Shown here: one piece after another, positions 51,326 to 59,740 of the stretch
Layout: every line of letters starts with the position of its first letter
Numbering within the stretch: the first letter of the stretch is position 1
NCBI RefSeq assembly: GCF_001425055.1
Contig: NZ_LMDK01000019.1
Coordinates: 124,001-188,000, forward strand
DNA length: 64,000 nucleotides
Direction of reading: 5' to 3'
Origin: Pelomonas sp. Root1237
Lineage (GTDB): Bacteria; Pseudomonadota; Gammaproteobacteria; Burkholderiales; Burkholderiaceae_C
Notes under the pieces: generated by a model
What the model saw: only the letters and a program-made list of their open reading frames with translations
Databases searched by the model: none
Told to the model about the DNA's origin: nothing
Translations under genes and position numbers: made by a program

Positions 51326-52261
51326 ATGGTCAAGCAACGCACCCTGAAGTCGATCACACGCGCCGTCGGCGTCGGCATCCACAGCGGCCAGAAGGTCGAG
51401 CTGACATTGCGCCCAGCGCCGGCTGACACCGGTATCGTCTTCCGCCGCGTCGACCTCTGCCCACCGGTCGACATCCCGGTCGGTGTGACGTCGGTCAGCG
51501 ACACGCGCATGGCCACCACCATCAGCCCTGGCGGCGACCCGGGCGCGCCCAAGGTGCAGACCATCGAGCATCTGCTGTCCGCCTGCGCGGGCCTGGGCCT
51601 GGACAACCTCATCATCGACATCAACGCCGACGAGGTGCCGGTGTTGGATGGCTCCGCGGCGAGCTTCGTCTTCCTGCTGCAGTCGGCCGGCATCGTCATG
51701 CAGGACGCGCCTAAGCGCTTCCTGCGCGTGAAGAAGCCCATCGAAGTGCGCCACGGCGAGGGCAAGAAGCTGATGTGGGCCCGGCTGGAGCCGCATCACG
51801 GCTACACACTGAGCTTCGAGATCGAGTTCGACAACCCGGCCGTGGCCGCCACCGGCAGCAGCTTTGTCTTCGACATGGGTTCGGGTACCTACAAGAAGGA
51901 GATCGCCCGCGCACGCACCTTCGGCATGACGGCCGACATCGACCTGATGCGCTCGCGCGGCCTGACGCTGGGCGGCTCCATGGACAACGCCATCGTCGTC
52001 GACGACTACAAGGTGCTGAACGCCGACGGCCTTCGCTATGACGACGAGTTCGTCAAGCACAAGATCCTGGATGCCATCGGTGACATGCAGGTCGCCGGCA
52101 TGCCGCTGCTGGCGGCGTACACCTCCTTCAAGGGTGGCCATGCGCTGAACAATAAGCTGCTGCGCGCGCTGCTGGCCGACGAGGCCGCCTACGAGATCGT
52201 CAGTTTCGACGACGAGCGCGCAGCGCCCAAGGGCTTCGCCGAGCTTGCACCAGCATGGTGA
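51326..52261 (+). CDS. lpxC: UDP-3-O-acyl-N-acetylglucosamine deacetylase
   Basis: A 311-residue zinc amidase catalysing the committed step of lipid A synthesis. The zinc and catalytic residues lie in [23 protein letters not shown] and [10 protein letters not shown]. The catalytic histidine is in [12 protein letters not shown]. It is usually found close behind ftsZ in relatives; here five genes intervene. The protein ends ELAPAW, near the family end. Confidence 0.97.
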   Translation: MVKQRTLKSITRAVGVGIHSGQKVELTLRPAPADTGIVFRRVDLCPPVDIPVGVTSVSDTRMATTISPGGDPGAPKVQTIEHLLSACAGLGLDNLIIDINADEVPVLDGSAASFVFLLQSAGIVMQDAPKRFLRVKKPIEVRHGEGKKLMWARLEPHHGYTLSFEIEFDNPAVAATGSSFVFDMGSGTYKKEIARARTFGMTADIDLMRSRGLTLGGSMDNAIVVDDYKVLNADGLRYDDEFVKHKILDAIGDMQVAGMPLLAAYTSFKGGHALNNKLLRALLADEAAYEIVSFDDERAAPKGFAELAPAW

Positions 52262-52274
52262 TGAGAGCGTTTAC

Positions 52275-52460
52275 ATGCTGATTGCCCGCCTCGTCGTCGG
52301 CCTGCTGCTGTTCTCGGCTGTCTTGTGCTTCGCCTTTTCCATCGCCACCGGCCAAGCGCGCTGGCGGCGGCTTGGGCTGATGATCATGAAATGGACGCTG
52401 GTGGCCGGTTTGGCCTTCTTCGGCGTGCTCATCCTGGAGCGATTGGCGCTGTTGCTGTGA
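52275..52460 (+). CDS. Small two-helix membrane protein
   Basis: 61 residues, start MLIARLVVGLLLFSAV. Two hydrophobic helices (about 3-22 and 36-58) are joined by a short basic loop GQARWRRLG. The gene lies 13 bases behind lpxC and probably shares its transcript. No family is recognised. A start further upstream inside lpxC is possible but unlikely. Confidence 0.7.
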   Translation: MLIARLVVGLLLFSAVLCFAFSIATGQARWRRLGLMIMKWTLVAGLAFFGVLILERLALLL

Positions 52461-52662
52461 CGCTCGTCACGCCGCATCGCGCGCCCCCTTGGCTTGCGGG
52501 GATGCGAGGCCGGCGGCATGTGCTCAGAATGCAATCACGGTCGCTGTTCGCGTTGCAGCGGCCCAGTCCGGGACTCCACAAACCGGGCGCCACGCGCGGA
52601 GAAGGCCGGGGGGCCGGGGAAGCGCAGTGGATTGAAGAGAGAGATCGTTGTTGAAACTGATT

Positions 52663-52693
52663 GGGCCGCTCCCGCAGGAGCGGCCCTTTTTTT
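52663..52693 (+). terminator. Terminator behind lpxC and the small membrane gene
   Basis: A perfect 10-bp stem GGGCCGCTCC/GGAGCGGCCC with loop CGCA is followed by seven Ts. The 200 bases between the small gene and this hairpin (52461-52662) hold no gene I can support. A small RNA ending at this terminator is conceivable, but no promoter was recognised. Confidence 0.92.
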
Positions 52694-52745
52694 GTTCCCG
52701 CACCCCAGCGCAAGCTGTCGACAAGCTGTCCGTCTTTGCTCGAAT

Positions 52746-54233
52746 TCAGCTGCCGAGATAGCGGTCGCGCAGATGGGCCTCGAAATGCGCCGGGTTCAAG
52801 GCCTCGCCGCTGGCGCGCCGAACCAGTTCGGGCGTCTCATAGCGGCTGGCCGTCTGCCAGACATGGGTGGACAACCAGTCGAACACCGTGCCCAGTTCAC
52901 CGCGGGCGATCTGCGCATCCAGGTCGGGGCGCTGGGACCGCATCGCCGCAAACCACTGCGCCGCGTACATGGCGCCGAGCGTGTAGCAGGGGAAGTAGCC
53001 AAACAGGCCGGCGGGCCAGTGCACGTCCTGCATGGGGCCGTCCTTGAAGTTGCCGCGGGTGTCCAGCCCGAGCAGTTCCGCCATCTTGGCGTCCCACAGC
53101 GCCGGGATGTCGTCCACTTCGGCCTGGCCTTCAATGAGGGCGCGCTCGATGTCGAAGCGCAGCAGGATGTGCGCGGGGTAGGTCACCTCGTCGGCATCGA
53201 CACGGATGAACCCGGGCTTCACGCGCGTCAGCAGCTTGTTCAGATTGCTGGGCTCGAAGGCGGGTTGGTCGCCGAAATGCTTCACCAGCAGCGGTGACAG
53301 CAGGCCGGCGAAGGCCGGGTGGCTGCCGAGCTGCATCTCGAAGGACAGGCTCTGGCTCTCGTGGATGCCCATGGAGCGCGCCCGGCCCACTGGCTGGCCG
53401 AGCAGGTCGCGCGGCAGGTTCTGCTCGTAGCGGCCATGGCCCGTCTCGTGGATGGTGCCCATCAGGCTGGGCAGGAAGTCATCCTCGCGATAGCGCGTCG
53501 TCATGCGCACGTCCTCGGGCACGCCGCCGCAGAAGGGGTGGGTACTTTCGTCCAGGCGGCCGGCCGCGAAGTCGAAGCCCATCAGCTTCATCGCGTCCAG
53601 GCCGAGGGCCTTCTGAGCCGCCGTGGGGAAGGGGCCGACGGGCTGGATAACGGTCTCACCGGCCTGCTTGGCCGTCACGTCGCGGATCAAGCCCGGTAGC
53701 CAGCCGCGCAGCGGCGCAAAGGCCGCTTCGACGTCGGCACTGCGCATGCCCGGCTCGTAGTTGTCGAGCAGCGCGTCGTACTTCGACAGGCCCGCGCTCT
53801 GCGACAGCGCTTCAGCTTCCTGACGCGCAATCTTCAGCACCTCGCGCAGGTTCGGCGCGAAGCCGGCCCAGTCGTTGGCCGGACGCTGGCTGCGCCAGGC
53901 GTGTTCGCAGCGGTTGTTGGCCAGGCTCTTGGCTTCCACCAGCGCCTGCGGCAGCGCGTTCGCGGCGCGCCAGACGCGGCGGATCTCGCGCAGGTTGGCG
54001 CGCTGGCCCTCATCCAGTGGCTCGGCGTCGGCAGCCTCCAGCAGGCCGGGCAGGGCCGGGTCGGTGGCCAGTTGGTGCAGCAAGCCGTCCATCTCGGCCA
54101 GGGCCAGGCTGCGCGCCTCGTTGCCCTTGGCCGGCATGTTGGCGGCCTGGTCCCATTGCGCGATGGCCTGCAGATGGCCGAGGTGGTGCAGGCGCTGCTG
54201 GCGCGTGGCCAAATCTTGGTAGGCAGAGGTCAT
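52746..54233 (-). CDS. Metallocarboxypeptidase, family M32
   Basis: 495 residues, the normal length for the family. The zinc motif is HETGH (in GTIHETGHGRYEQ), with further M32 motifs HPFCGG, DVRMTTRY, MGIHESQSL and the IRVDADEVTYPAHI segment. It removes C-terminal residues from peptides in the cytoplasm. It is a single gene on the minus strand, with repeat A in front of it. Confidence 0.95.
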   Translation of the reverse strand: MTSAYQDLATRQQRLHHLGHLQAIAQWDQAANMPAKGNEARSLALAEMDGLLHQLATDPALPGLLEAADAEPLDEGQRANLREIRRVWRAANALPQALVEAKSLANNRCEHAWRSQRPANDWAGFAPNLREVLKIARQEAEALSQSAGLSKYDALLDNYEPGMRSADVEAAFAPLRGWLPGLIRDVTAKQAGETVIQPVGPFPTAAQKALGLDAMKLMGFDFAAGRLDESTHPFCGGVPEDVRMTTRYREDDFLPSLMGTIHETGHGRYEQNLPRDLLGQPVGRARSMGIHESQSLSFEMQLGSHPAFAGLLSPLLVKHFGDQPAFEPSNLNKLLTRVKPGFIRVDADEVTYPAHILLRFDIERALIEGQAEVDDIPALWDAKMAELLGLDTRGNFKDGPMQDVHWPAGLFGYFPCYTLGAMYAAQWFAAMRSQRPDLDAQIARGELGTVFDWLSTHVWQTASRYETPELVRRASGEALNPAHFEAHLRDRYLGS

Positions 54234-54263
54234 GTCAATCCACGTAGTGGGGTATTGGAACTT

Positions 54264-54482
54264 GCGGGCCGAGCGCTGGGCCGCTCCCGAGCCGGCCCGC
54301 GCTGGCGACGTGCTGGCGGCTCGATGCCGCCAGCATCGCCGTCCCCGCGGGGGCTGAGGCCGGACACGGCAAGTCCTGTGGACTTGTGGTGCCTACCGAA
54401 GGGCAGCCGCTCCGTCGGCTGCGCGGTCTGCAAGACCGACCGGGCTCGTCCGCGTTCAGCCGGGCGAGATTGGGCGAGGGGC
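54264..54482 (-). repeat. Mosaic hairpin repeat A, copy 2
   Basis: It shares GGGCCGAGCGCTGGGCC, CTCCCGAGCCGGCCCGC and the hairpin TGCTGGCGGC/GCCGCCAGCA followed by ATCGCCGTCCCC with the other copies. It also shares CCGCGTTCAGC and TTGGGCGAGGGG with copy 1. It carries a module with the stem AAGTCC/GGACTT and TGCCTACCGAAGG, related in inverted order to the copy 1 insert. In minus-strand sense it begins right behind the YqaA-like gene. Confidence 0.85.
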
Positions 54483-54486
54483 AGCG

Positions 54487-54993
54487 TCATGACAACCAGG
54501 TCTCCGGAATCAGCCAAATCAAAGCCACGGTGTAGAGCAAAAAACGCAGGAACTTGCCCAGTGCCATCCAGCCCACGCAGGGCCAGAACGGCAGCTTGAG
54601 CCAGCCGGCCACGGCGCAGAGCGGGTCGCCGACGATGGGCAGCCAGCTCATCAGGCAGGCCTTGGGGCCGAAGCGCTGCAGCCAGCGCATCGCACGTGAG
54701 TGCGAGGGCTCGTGATGCTTCACCGCCTCGACCGCCTTCTCGGCGCCGTAGCCTATCCACCAACTCGTCATGCCGCCCAGCGTGTTGCCGACCGTGGCCA
54801 CCGCGATCACGGCCCAGAACATGCTCGGGTCCGCCTTGATAACGAGGTAGACGGCTGGCTCCGAGCCTAGCGGCAGCAGGGTGGCCGAGACGAAAGTGAT
54901 GACGAAGACGGCCACCAGCCCGACCTGGGGCAGAGCCAGGGCGGCGAGCAGCTCGCTGATGAATTGACCGAGCCAGGCTTCCATGGCGGTCAT
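54487..54993 (-). CDS. YqaA-like SNARE-associated/DedA-family membrane protein
   Basis: 168 residues with four to five hydrophobic helices. The ATLLPLGSEPAVYLV segment, GNTLGGMTSWWIGYG and WLPIVGDPLCAVAGWL fit the YqaA branch of the DedA/VTT superfamily. Relatives are linked to membrane homeostasis or lipid flipping; the role here is unknown. The start at 54993 or three codons later cannot be decided, as neither has a ribosome site. Confidence 0.85.
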   Translation of the reverse strand: MTAMEAWLGQFISELLAALALPQVGLVAVFVITFVSATLLPLGSEPAVYLVIKADPSMFWAVIAVATVGNTLGGMTSWWIGYGAEKAVEAVKHHEPSHSRAMRWLQRFGPKACLMSWLPIVGDPLCAVAGWLKLPFWPCVGWMALGKFLRFLLYTVALIWLIPETWLS

Positions 54994-55047
54994 TGTCGGT
55001 GCGGCCGGATGGCTACAATCTCGCCTCTTTTTTAAGCAGACCCTCTC

Positions 55048-56112
55048 GTGCAAATCGGCCCCCACCTTCTCCCCAATCGGCTCTTCGTGGCGCCGATGGC
55101 AGGGGTGACGGACCGGCCCTTCCGCCAGCTCTGCCGCCGCCTGGGTGCGGGCTATGCGGTCAGCGAGATGGTCACGTCGCGCAAGGAGCTGTGGGGCAGC
55201 CTCAAGACCTCACGCCGCGCCGACCACAGCGGTGAGCCGGGGCCCATTGCCGTGCAGATCGCCGGCACCGACGCGGCCATGATGGCCGAAGCCGCGGCCT
55301 ACAACATCGACCGCGGCGCCCAGATCATCGACATCAACATGGGCTGCCCGGCCAAGAAGGTCTGCAACAAATGGGCGGGCTCGGCACTGATGCGCAACGA
55401 AGCGCTCGCGCTGGAGATCGTCGAGGCCGTCGTCGCGGTGTGTGCCAAAAGTGGCGTCACTGGCGGCGTGCCCGTCACGCTGAAGATGCGCACCGGCTGG
55501 AGCGCCGATGAGCGCAATGCGCTGCGCCTGGCCCGCTTGTTCGAGTCGGCCGGCATCGCGATGCTGACCATCCACGGCCGCACGCGCGAGCAGGGCTACA
55601 AGGGCCTGGCCGAGTACGACACCATTGCCGCCGTGAAGACAGCGCTGACTATTCCCGTCGTCGCCAACGGCGACATCGACTCGCCCGAGAAGGCGCGCGA
55701 CGTGCTCGCCTACACGGGCGCCAACGCCTTGATGATCGGCCGTGCCGCCCAGGGGCGGCCCTGGATCTTTCGCGAGGTGGCCCACTTTCTGGCGACAGGC
55801 GAACACCTAGCCGCGCCCACCGTGCTTGAAGCACGCGACTGGCTGACCGAGCATCTGCACGACCACTACGGCCTGTACGGTGCGCTCAGCGGCATGCGCA
55901 GCGCCCGCAAGCACATCGGTTGGGCCGTGCGCGGCCTGCCCGGCGGCGAAGCCTTCCGCCAGCACATGAATACGCTCGAGAGCTGCGACCTGCAGTTGCA
56001 GGCTCTGCGTGACTGGTTCGATGAACTCGGCCAGACCCACGACCGGCTGCCGCCCACCGTCGCGGCCGCCAACGACGAAGACGCACAGGCCGACGAAGCC
56101 TGTGCCGCCTGA
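55048..56112 (+). CDS. dusB: tRNA-dihydrouridine synthase B
   Basis: 354 residues. A TIM-barrel flavoenzyme has VAPMAGVTDRPFR at the start, the catalytic cysteine in MGCPAKKVCNK, HGRTREQGYKG, and the FMN-binding VVANGDIDS and GRAAQGRPWIF. It reduces uridines in the tRNA D-loop. The start is GTG at 55048. It precedes fis, the classic dusB-fis order. Confidence 0.96.
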   Translation: MQIGPHLLPNRLFVAPMAGVTDRPFRQLCRRLGAGYAVSEMVTSRKELWGSLKTSRRADHSGEPGPIAVQIAGTDAAMMAEAAAYNIDRGAQIIDINMGCPAKKVCNKWAGSALMRNEALALEIVEAVVAVCAKSGVTGGVPVTLKMRTGWSADERNALRLARLFESAGIAMLTIHGRTREQGYKGLAEYDTIAAVKTALTIPVVANGDIDSPEKARDVLAYTGANALMIGRAAQGRPWIFREVAHFLATGEHLAAPTVLEARDWLTEHLHDHYGLYGALSGMRSARKHIGWAVRGLPGGEAFRQHMNTLESCDLQLQALRDWFDELGQTHDRLPPTVAAANDEDAQADEACAA

Positions 56113-56131
56113 AACCCATTCGCGCCCTGTC

Positions 56132-56380
56132 ATGAGTGCCCAGAAGAACACCACGCCCAACCCCATCGACGCCTGCGTGCGCGACAACCTCGAAGCCTTT
56201 TTCCGTGACCTCGACGGCCAGGAGCCGCATTCGATGCACGAGATGCTGGTCAAGCTGGTCGAGAAACCGCTGTTCGAGATCGTCATGCGCGAAGCCGGCG
56301 GCAACCAGAGCAAGGCCGCGCAATGGCTGGGCATCAACCGCAACACGCTGCGCCGCAAGCTGACCGATCACAATCTATAA
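56132..56380 (+). CDS. fis: DNA-binding protein Fis
   Basis: 82 residues, somewhat shorter than in enterobacteria, as usual in this group. The C-terminal helix-turn-helix GNQSKAAQWLGINRNTLRRK is intact, and the N-terminal region is short. It is a nucleoid protein and global regulator. It lies 19 bases after dusB and is followed by a tandem repeat before purH. Confidence 0.95.
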   Translation: MSAQKNTTPNPIDACVRDNLEAFFRDLDGQEPHSMHEMLVKLVEKPLFEIVMREAGGNQSKAAQWLGINRNTLRRKLTDHNL

Positions 56381-56382
56381 GA

Positions 56383-56487
56383 CTTTGCGGGTTGGACCTT
56401 TGAGCAAAGCGAAAAGCTCCGACCTCAACTGAACATGCTTTGCGGGTTGGACCTTCGAGCGCAGCGACAAGCTCCGACCCCAACTGA
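56383..56487. repeat. Tandem pair of 50-bp repeats between fis and purH
   Basis: Unit 1 is at 56383-56432 and unit 2 at 56438-56487. Both begin CTTTGCGGGTTGGACCTT and end CCAACTGA or TCAACTGA; 45 of 50 bases agree. The minus strand of unit 2 reads TTGGGGTCGGAG, similar to TTGGGGTCAGAG in the groES-groEL spacer. Unit 2 ends eight bases before purH. Confidence 0.9.
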
Positions 56488-56495
56488 TCAAGAAT

Positions 56496-58076
56496 ATGAC
56501 CCAACTCACTGCATTGCTCTCGGTCTCCGACAAGACCGGCATCCTCGAATTCGCTTCAGCGCTGCACGCCCTGGGCGCCAAGCTGCTGTCCACCGGCGGC
56601 ACCGCCAAGCTGCTGGCCGAAGCCGGCCTACCCGTCACCGAGGTGGCCGAGCACACCGGCTTCCCGGAAATGATGGACGGCCGCGTGAAGACGCTGCATC
56701 CCAAGATCCACGGCGGCCTGCTGGCCCGTGGTGACACGCCCGAGCATGTCGCGGCGATGGAGAAGCACGGCATCACGCGCATCGACATCCTGGCTGTCAA
56801 CCTCTACCCCTTCGAGGCGACCGTGGCCAAGCCCGGCTGCACGCTGGAAGACGCCATCGAGAACATCGACATCGGCGGCCCGGCCATGGTGCGCAGCGCG
56901 GCCAAGAACTGGAAGGACGTGACGGTGCTGACCGACGCGGCCCAGTACGCCGGCGTGCTCGCTGAACTCAAGGCCCACGGCAAGACCAGCGACAAGACAC
57001 GCTTTGCCTGCTCGGTGGCCGCCTTCAACCGCATCGCCCAGTACGACGCGGCCATCAGCAACTACTTGTCCGCGTTGCAGGAAGACGGCAGCAAGACCGA
57101 GTACCCGGCGCAGATGAATTCGACGTTCGTGAAGGTGCAGGACCTGCGCTACGGCGAGAACTCGCACCAGAGTGCGGCCCTCTATCGCGACCTGTTCCCT
57201 GCACCTGGGTCGCTGGTCACCGGCAAGCAGCTGCAGGGCAAGGAACTCTCGTACAACAACATCGCCGATGCCGATGCGGCCTGGGAATGCGTGAAGAGCT
57301 TTGACACGCCGGCCTGCGTCATCGTCAAGCACGCCAACCCCTGCGGCGTGGCCGTGGCCGGCACCGCGGCCGAGGCCTACAGCAAGGCCTTCAAGACCGA
57401 CCCCACCAGCGCCTTTGGCGGCATCATCGCCTTCAACCGCGAAGTGGACGGCGCGGCGGCCCAGCTCGTCGCCAAGCAGTTCGTCGAAGTGCTGATGGCT
57501 CCCAGCTTCAGCGCCGAGGCGCTGGAGATCTTCAAGGCCAAGGCCAATGTGCGCCTCATGCAGATCGCGCTGCCGCCGGGCGGCCCACGCCCCTGGGACC
57601 AGGGCCGCAACGCGGGCGACAGCAAGCGCGTCGGCTCGGGCCTGCTGATGCAGACCTCTGACAACCATTTCCTGAAGCGCGAAGACCTCAAGGTCGTCAC
57701 GACGCTGCAGCCCACGGCCCAGCAGCTCGACGACCTGATGTTCGCCTGGACCGTCGCCCAGTACGTGAAGAGCAATGCCATCGTCTTCTGCGGCGGCGGC
57801 ATGACGCTGGGTGTCGGCGCCGGCCAGATGAGCCGCCTCGACTCGGCCCGCATCGCCTCCATCAAGGCCCAGCATGCGTCCTTGAGCCTGCAGGGCTCGG
57901 CCGTGGCCAGCGATGCTTTCTTCCCCTTCCGCGACGGCCTGGACGTGCTGGCCGACGCGGGCGCGAGCTGCGTCATCCAGCCGGGTGGCTCCATGCGCGA
58001 CGACGAAGTCATCGCCGCAGCCAATGAGCGCGGCATCGCGATGGTGGTCACAGGCGTACGCCATTTCCGCCATTAA
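56496..58076 (+). CDS. purH: AICAR transformylase / IMP cyclohydrolase
   Basis: 526 residues, bifunctional. The N-terminal IMP cyclohydrolase has [20 protein letters not shown] and [13 protein letters not shown]. The transformylase domain has [10 protein letters not shown], the lysine-histidine pair in [12 protein letters not shown], and [12 protein letters not shown]. It performs the last two steps of IMP synthesis. Placement after dusB-fis is typical of Burkholderiales. Confidence 0.97.
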   Translation: MTQLTALLSVSDKTGILEFASALHALGAKLLSTGGTAKLLAEAGLPVTEVAEHTGFPEMMDGRVKTLHPKIHGGLLARGDTPEHVAAMEKHGITRIDILAVNLYPFEATVAKPGCTLEDAIENIDIGGPAMVRSAAKNWKDVTVLTDAAQYAGVLAELKAHGKTSDKTRFACSVAAFNRIAQYDAAISNYLSALQEDGSKTEYPAQMNSTFVKVQDLRYGENSHQSAALYRDLFPAPGSLVTGKQLQGKELSYNNIADADAAWECVKSFDTPACVIVKHANPCGVAVAGTAAEAYSKAFKTDPTSAFGGIIAFNREVDGAAAQLVAKQFVEVLMAPSFSAEALEIFKAKANVRLMQIALPPGGPRPWDQGRNAGDSKRVGSGLLMQTSDNHFLKREDLKVVTTLQPTAQQLDDLMFAWTVAQYVKSNAIVFCGGGMTLGVGAGQMSRLDSARIASIKAQHASLSLQGSAVASDAFFPFRDGLDVLADAGASCVIQPGGSMRDDEVIAAANERGIAMVVTGVRHFRH

Positions 58077-58078
58077 AG

Positions 58079-58201
58079 AGCCCCTCGTCCAAGGAGTACC
58101 TTGGCCGGTCCCCCGAGGGGACGGCGATGCTTGCCGGATTGACCGGCAAGCACATCGCCAAGGCGGGCCGGCTCGGGAGCGGCCCAGCGCTCGGCCCGCA
58201 A
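58079..58201 (+). repeat. Mosaic hairpin repeat A, copy 3
   Basis: In the purH direction it begins three bases behind the stop with CCCCTCGTCCA, then the stem GTCCCC/GGGGAC. The hairpin GATGCTTGCCGG/CCGGCAAGCACATC follows, and the end is GGGCCGGCTCGGGAGCGG and GCTCGGCCCGCAA. The reverse complement aligns with copies 1 and 2. The remaining bases up to the next gene (58202-58322) hold nothing recognisable. Confidence 0.85.
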
Positions 58202-58322
58202 ATCCCATGAAATGCCCGTGTCACCTCGGGGACTAGACGCGCGCCTCTAGTCCAGGGCCTCCACCGATGGTGGGGGCCCGTCTTGCGGTTAGCCTCGACG
58301 CACTAGATCGAGAACCGGAGAC

Positions 58323-59738
58323 ATGCCCATGGACACCGCCCTGCAGGAGCGCCTGCACTTGGCGCTGACGGCGCAACGCCGCGCCTACGAGGCCGAGCGC
58401 ATGCCCTCGTACGAGGTGCGCCGTGACCGCCTGCAACGGCTGCTCAAGATGACGCGCCAGCACGGCGAGGCGATCGCTAGCGCCATGGCCCAGGACTTCG
58501 GCCATCGCGCCCGCCAGGAATCGCTGCTGGCCGACATCTTCACCGTCGAGTCCGGCGCCCGCCACGCTATCAAGCATCTGCGCCGCTGGATGAAGACCCG
58601 GCGCGTCGCCACGCCGCTGCACTTCCTGCCCGGCCGCAATGTGCTGATGCGCCAACCGCTGGGTGTCGTGGGCATCGTGTCGCCCTGGAACTACCCCTAC
58701 TACCTGGCGATGGAGCCGGCCGTCGCGGCGCTGGCCGCCGGCAACCGCGTGCTGATCAAGCCGTCCGAGCTGACGCCGGCCACTTCCGAGTTGATGGCCC
58801 GCCTCGTCGCCGAATACTTCAAGCCCGAAGAGATGCAGGTCATCACCGGTGACGCCGAAGTGGGCAAGGCTTTCACGACGCTGCCCTTCGACCACCTCTT
58901 CTTCACCGGCTCCACCGCCGTCGGCCGCCACGTGGCCCAGGCCGCGGCCAAGAACCTGACGCCGGTGACGCTGGAGCTCGGTGGCAAGTCGCCGGCCGTC
59001 GTCGACCGCAGCTGCAACCTCGACCTGACCGCGTCGCGCCTGGCCTTCGGCAAGCTCTTCAACGCCGGCCAGACCTGCGTCGCGCCCGACTACCTGCTGG
59101 TGCCCAAGGAGATGGTCGAGCCGCTGAGCCAACAGATCCTGGCCGAGATGCGCCGCATGTACCCGCGCATCGCCGGCAATGCCGACTACACCAGCATCGC
59201 CACGCCGCGCCACCATGCCCGGCTGCAAGGCCTGATCGCCGACGCGGCCGAGCGCGGCGCCCGCGTGCTGCGCAGCCATGACGAGCAGCCCGACGACAGG
59301 CGGCTCGTGCCGGCTCTGCTGCTGGACGTGCCGCCCGAGGCCACCGTCATGCAGGAGGAAATCTTCGGCCCGCTGCTGCCCATCGTCGGCTACGACAAGG
59401 TCGACGAGGCCCTCGCCCACATCAACCGCGGTGATCGCCCGCTGGCGCTGTACTGGTTCGGCACCGACAGCGCTGCGCGCGACCACGTGATGCGCGAGAC
59501 CCATGCCGGCGGTGTGACCATCAACGACTGCCTGTGGCATCTGGGCCAGGAAGAGCAACCCTTCGGCGGCGTCGGCGCCAGCGGCATGGGGTCCTACCAC
59601 GGTGAGTGGGGCTTCCGCACCTTCAGCAAGGAAAAGCCGCTGTTCATCCAGTCGCGCTTTGCCGGCACCAAGCTGTTCCAGCCGCCTTACGGTGCCACCT
59701 TCGAGAAACTCCTTTCGCTGCTGCGACGCATCGCCTGA
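58323..59738 (+). CDS. Aldehyde dehydrogenase, coniferyl-aldehyde-dehydrogenase-like
   Basis: 471 residues. The NAD-binding loop includes FFTGSTAVGRHV. The catalytic glutamate is in TLELGGKSP and the catalytic cysteine in NAGQTCVAPDYLL. The short length, the SPWNYPYYLAMEPA segment and the missing C-terminal extension fit the coniferyl/fatty aldehyde group. It oxidises an aldehyde to the acid. It is followed after two bases by a GMC oxidoreductase, which may supply the aldehyde. Confidence 0.93.
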   Translation: MPMDTALQERLHLALTAQRRAYEAERMPSYEVRRDRLQRLLKMTRQHGEAIASAMAQDFGHRARQESLLADIFTVESGARHAIKHLRRWMKTRRVATPLHFLPGRNVLMRQPLGVVGIVSPWNYPYYLAMEPAVAALAAGNRVLIKPSELTPATSELMARLVAEYFKPEEMQVITGDAEVGKAFTTLPFDHLFFTGSTAVGRHVAQAAAKNLTPVTLELGGKSPAVVDRSCNLDLTASRLAFGKLFNAGQTCVAPDYLLVPKEMVEPLSQQILAEMRRMYPRIAGNADYTSIATPRHHARLQGLIADAAERGARVLRSHDEQPDDRRLVPALLLDVPPEATVMQEEIFGPLLPIVGYDKVDEALAHINRGDRPLALYWFGTDSAARDHVMRETHAGGVTINDCLWHLGQEEQPFGGVGASGMGSYHGEWGFRTFSKEKPLFIQSRFAGTKLFQPPYGATFEKLLSLLRRIA

Positions 59739-59740
59739 CC

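Noticed and set aside
50039..52141. A 700-codon open frame on the minus strand
   Set aside because: It covers the complements of the 7TM kinase and lpxC, both certain genes. The translation is low-complexity His/Gln/Arg-rich shadow sequence.
52461..52662. Small RNA gene (for example 6S RNA) before the lpxC terminator
   Set aside because: The strong hairpin at 52663 is suggestive, but I could not find a promoter or a known RNA fold.
56383..56487. CRISPR array
   Set aside because: There are only two units with a five-base gap, so no spacers. This is a tandem duplication.
56628..58208. A 526-codon open frame opposite purH
   Set aside because: purH is certain; the antisense product has no recognisable feature.
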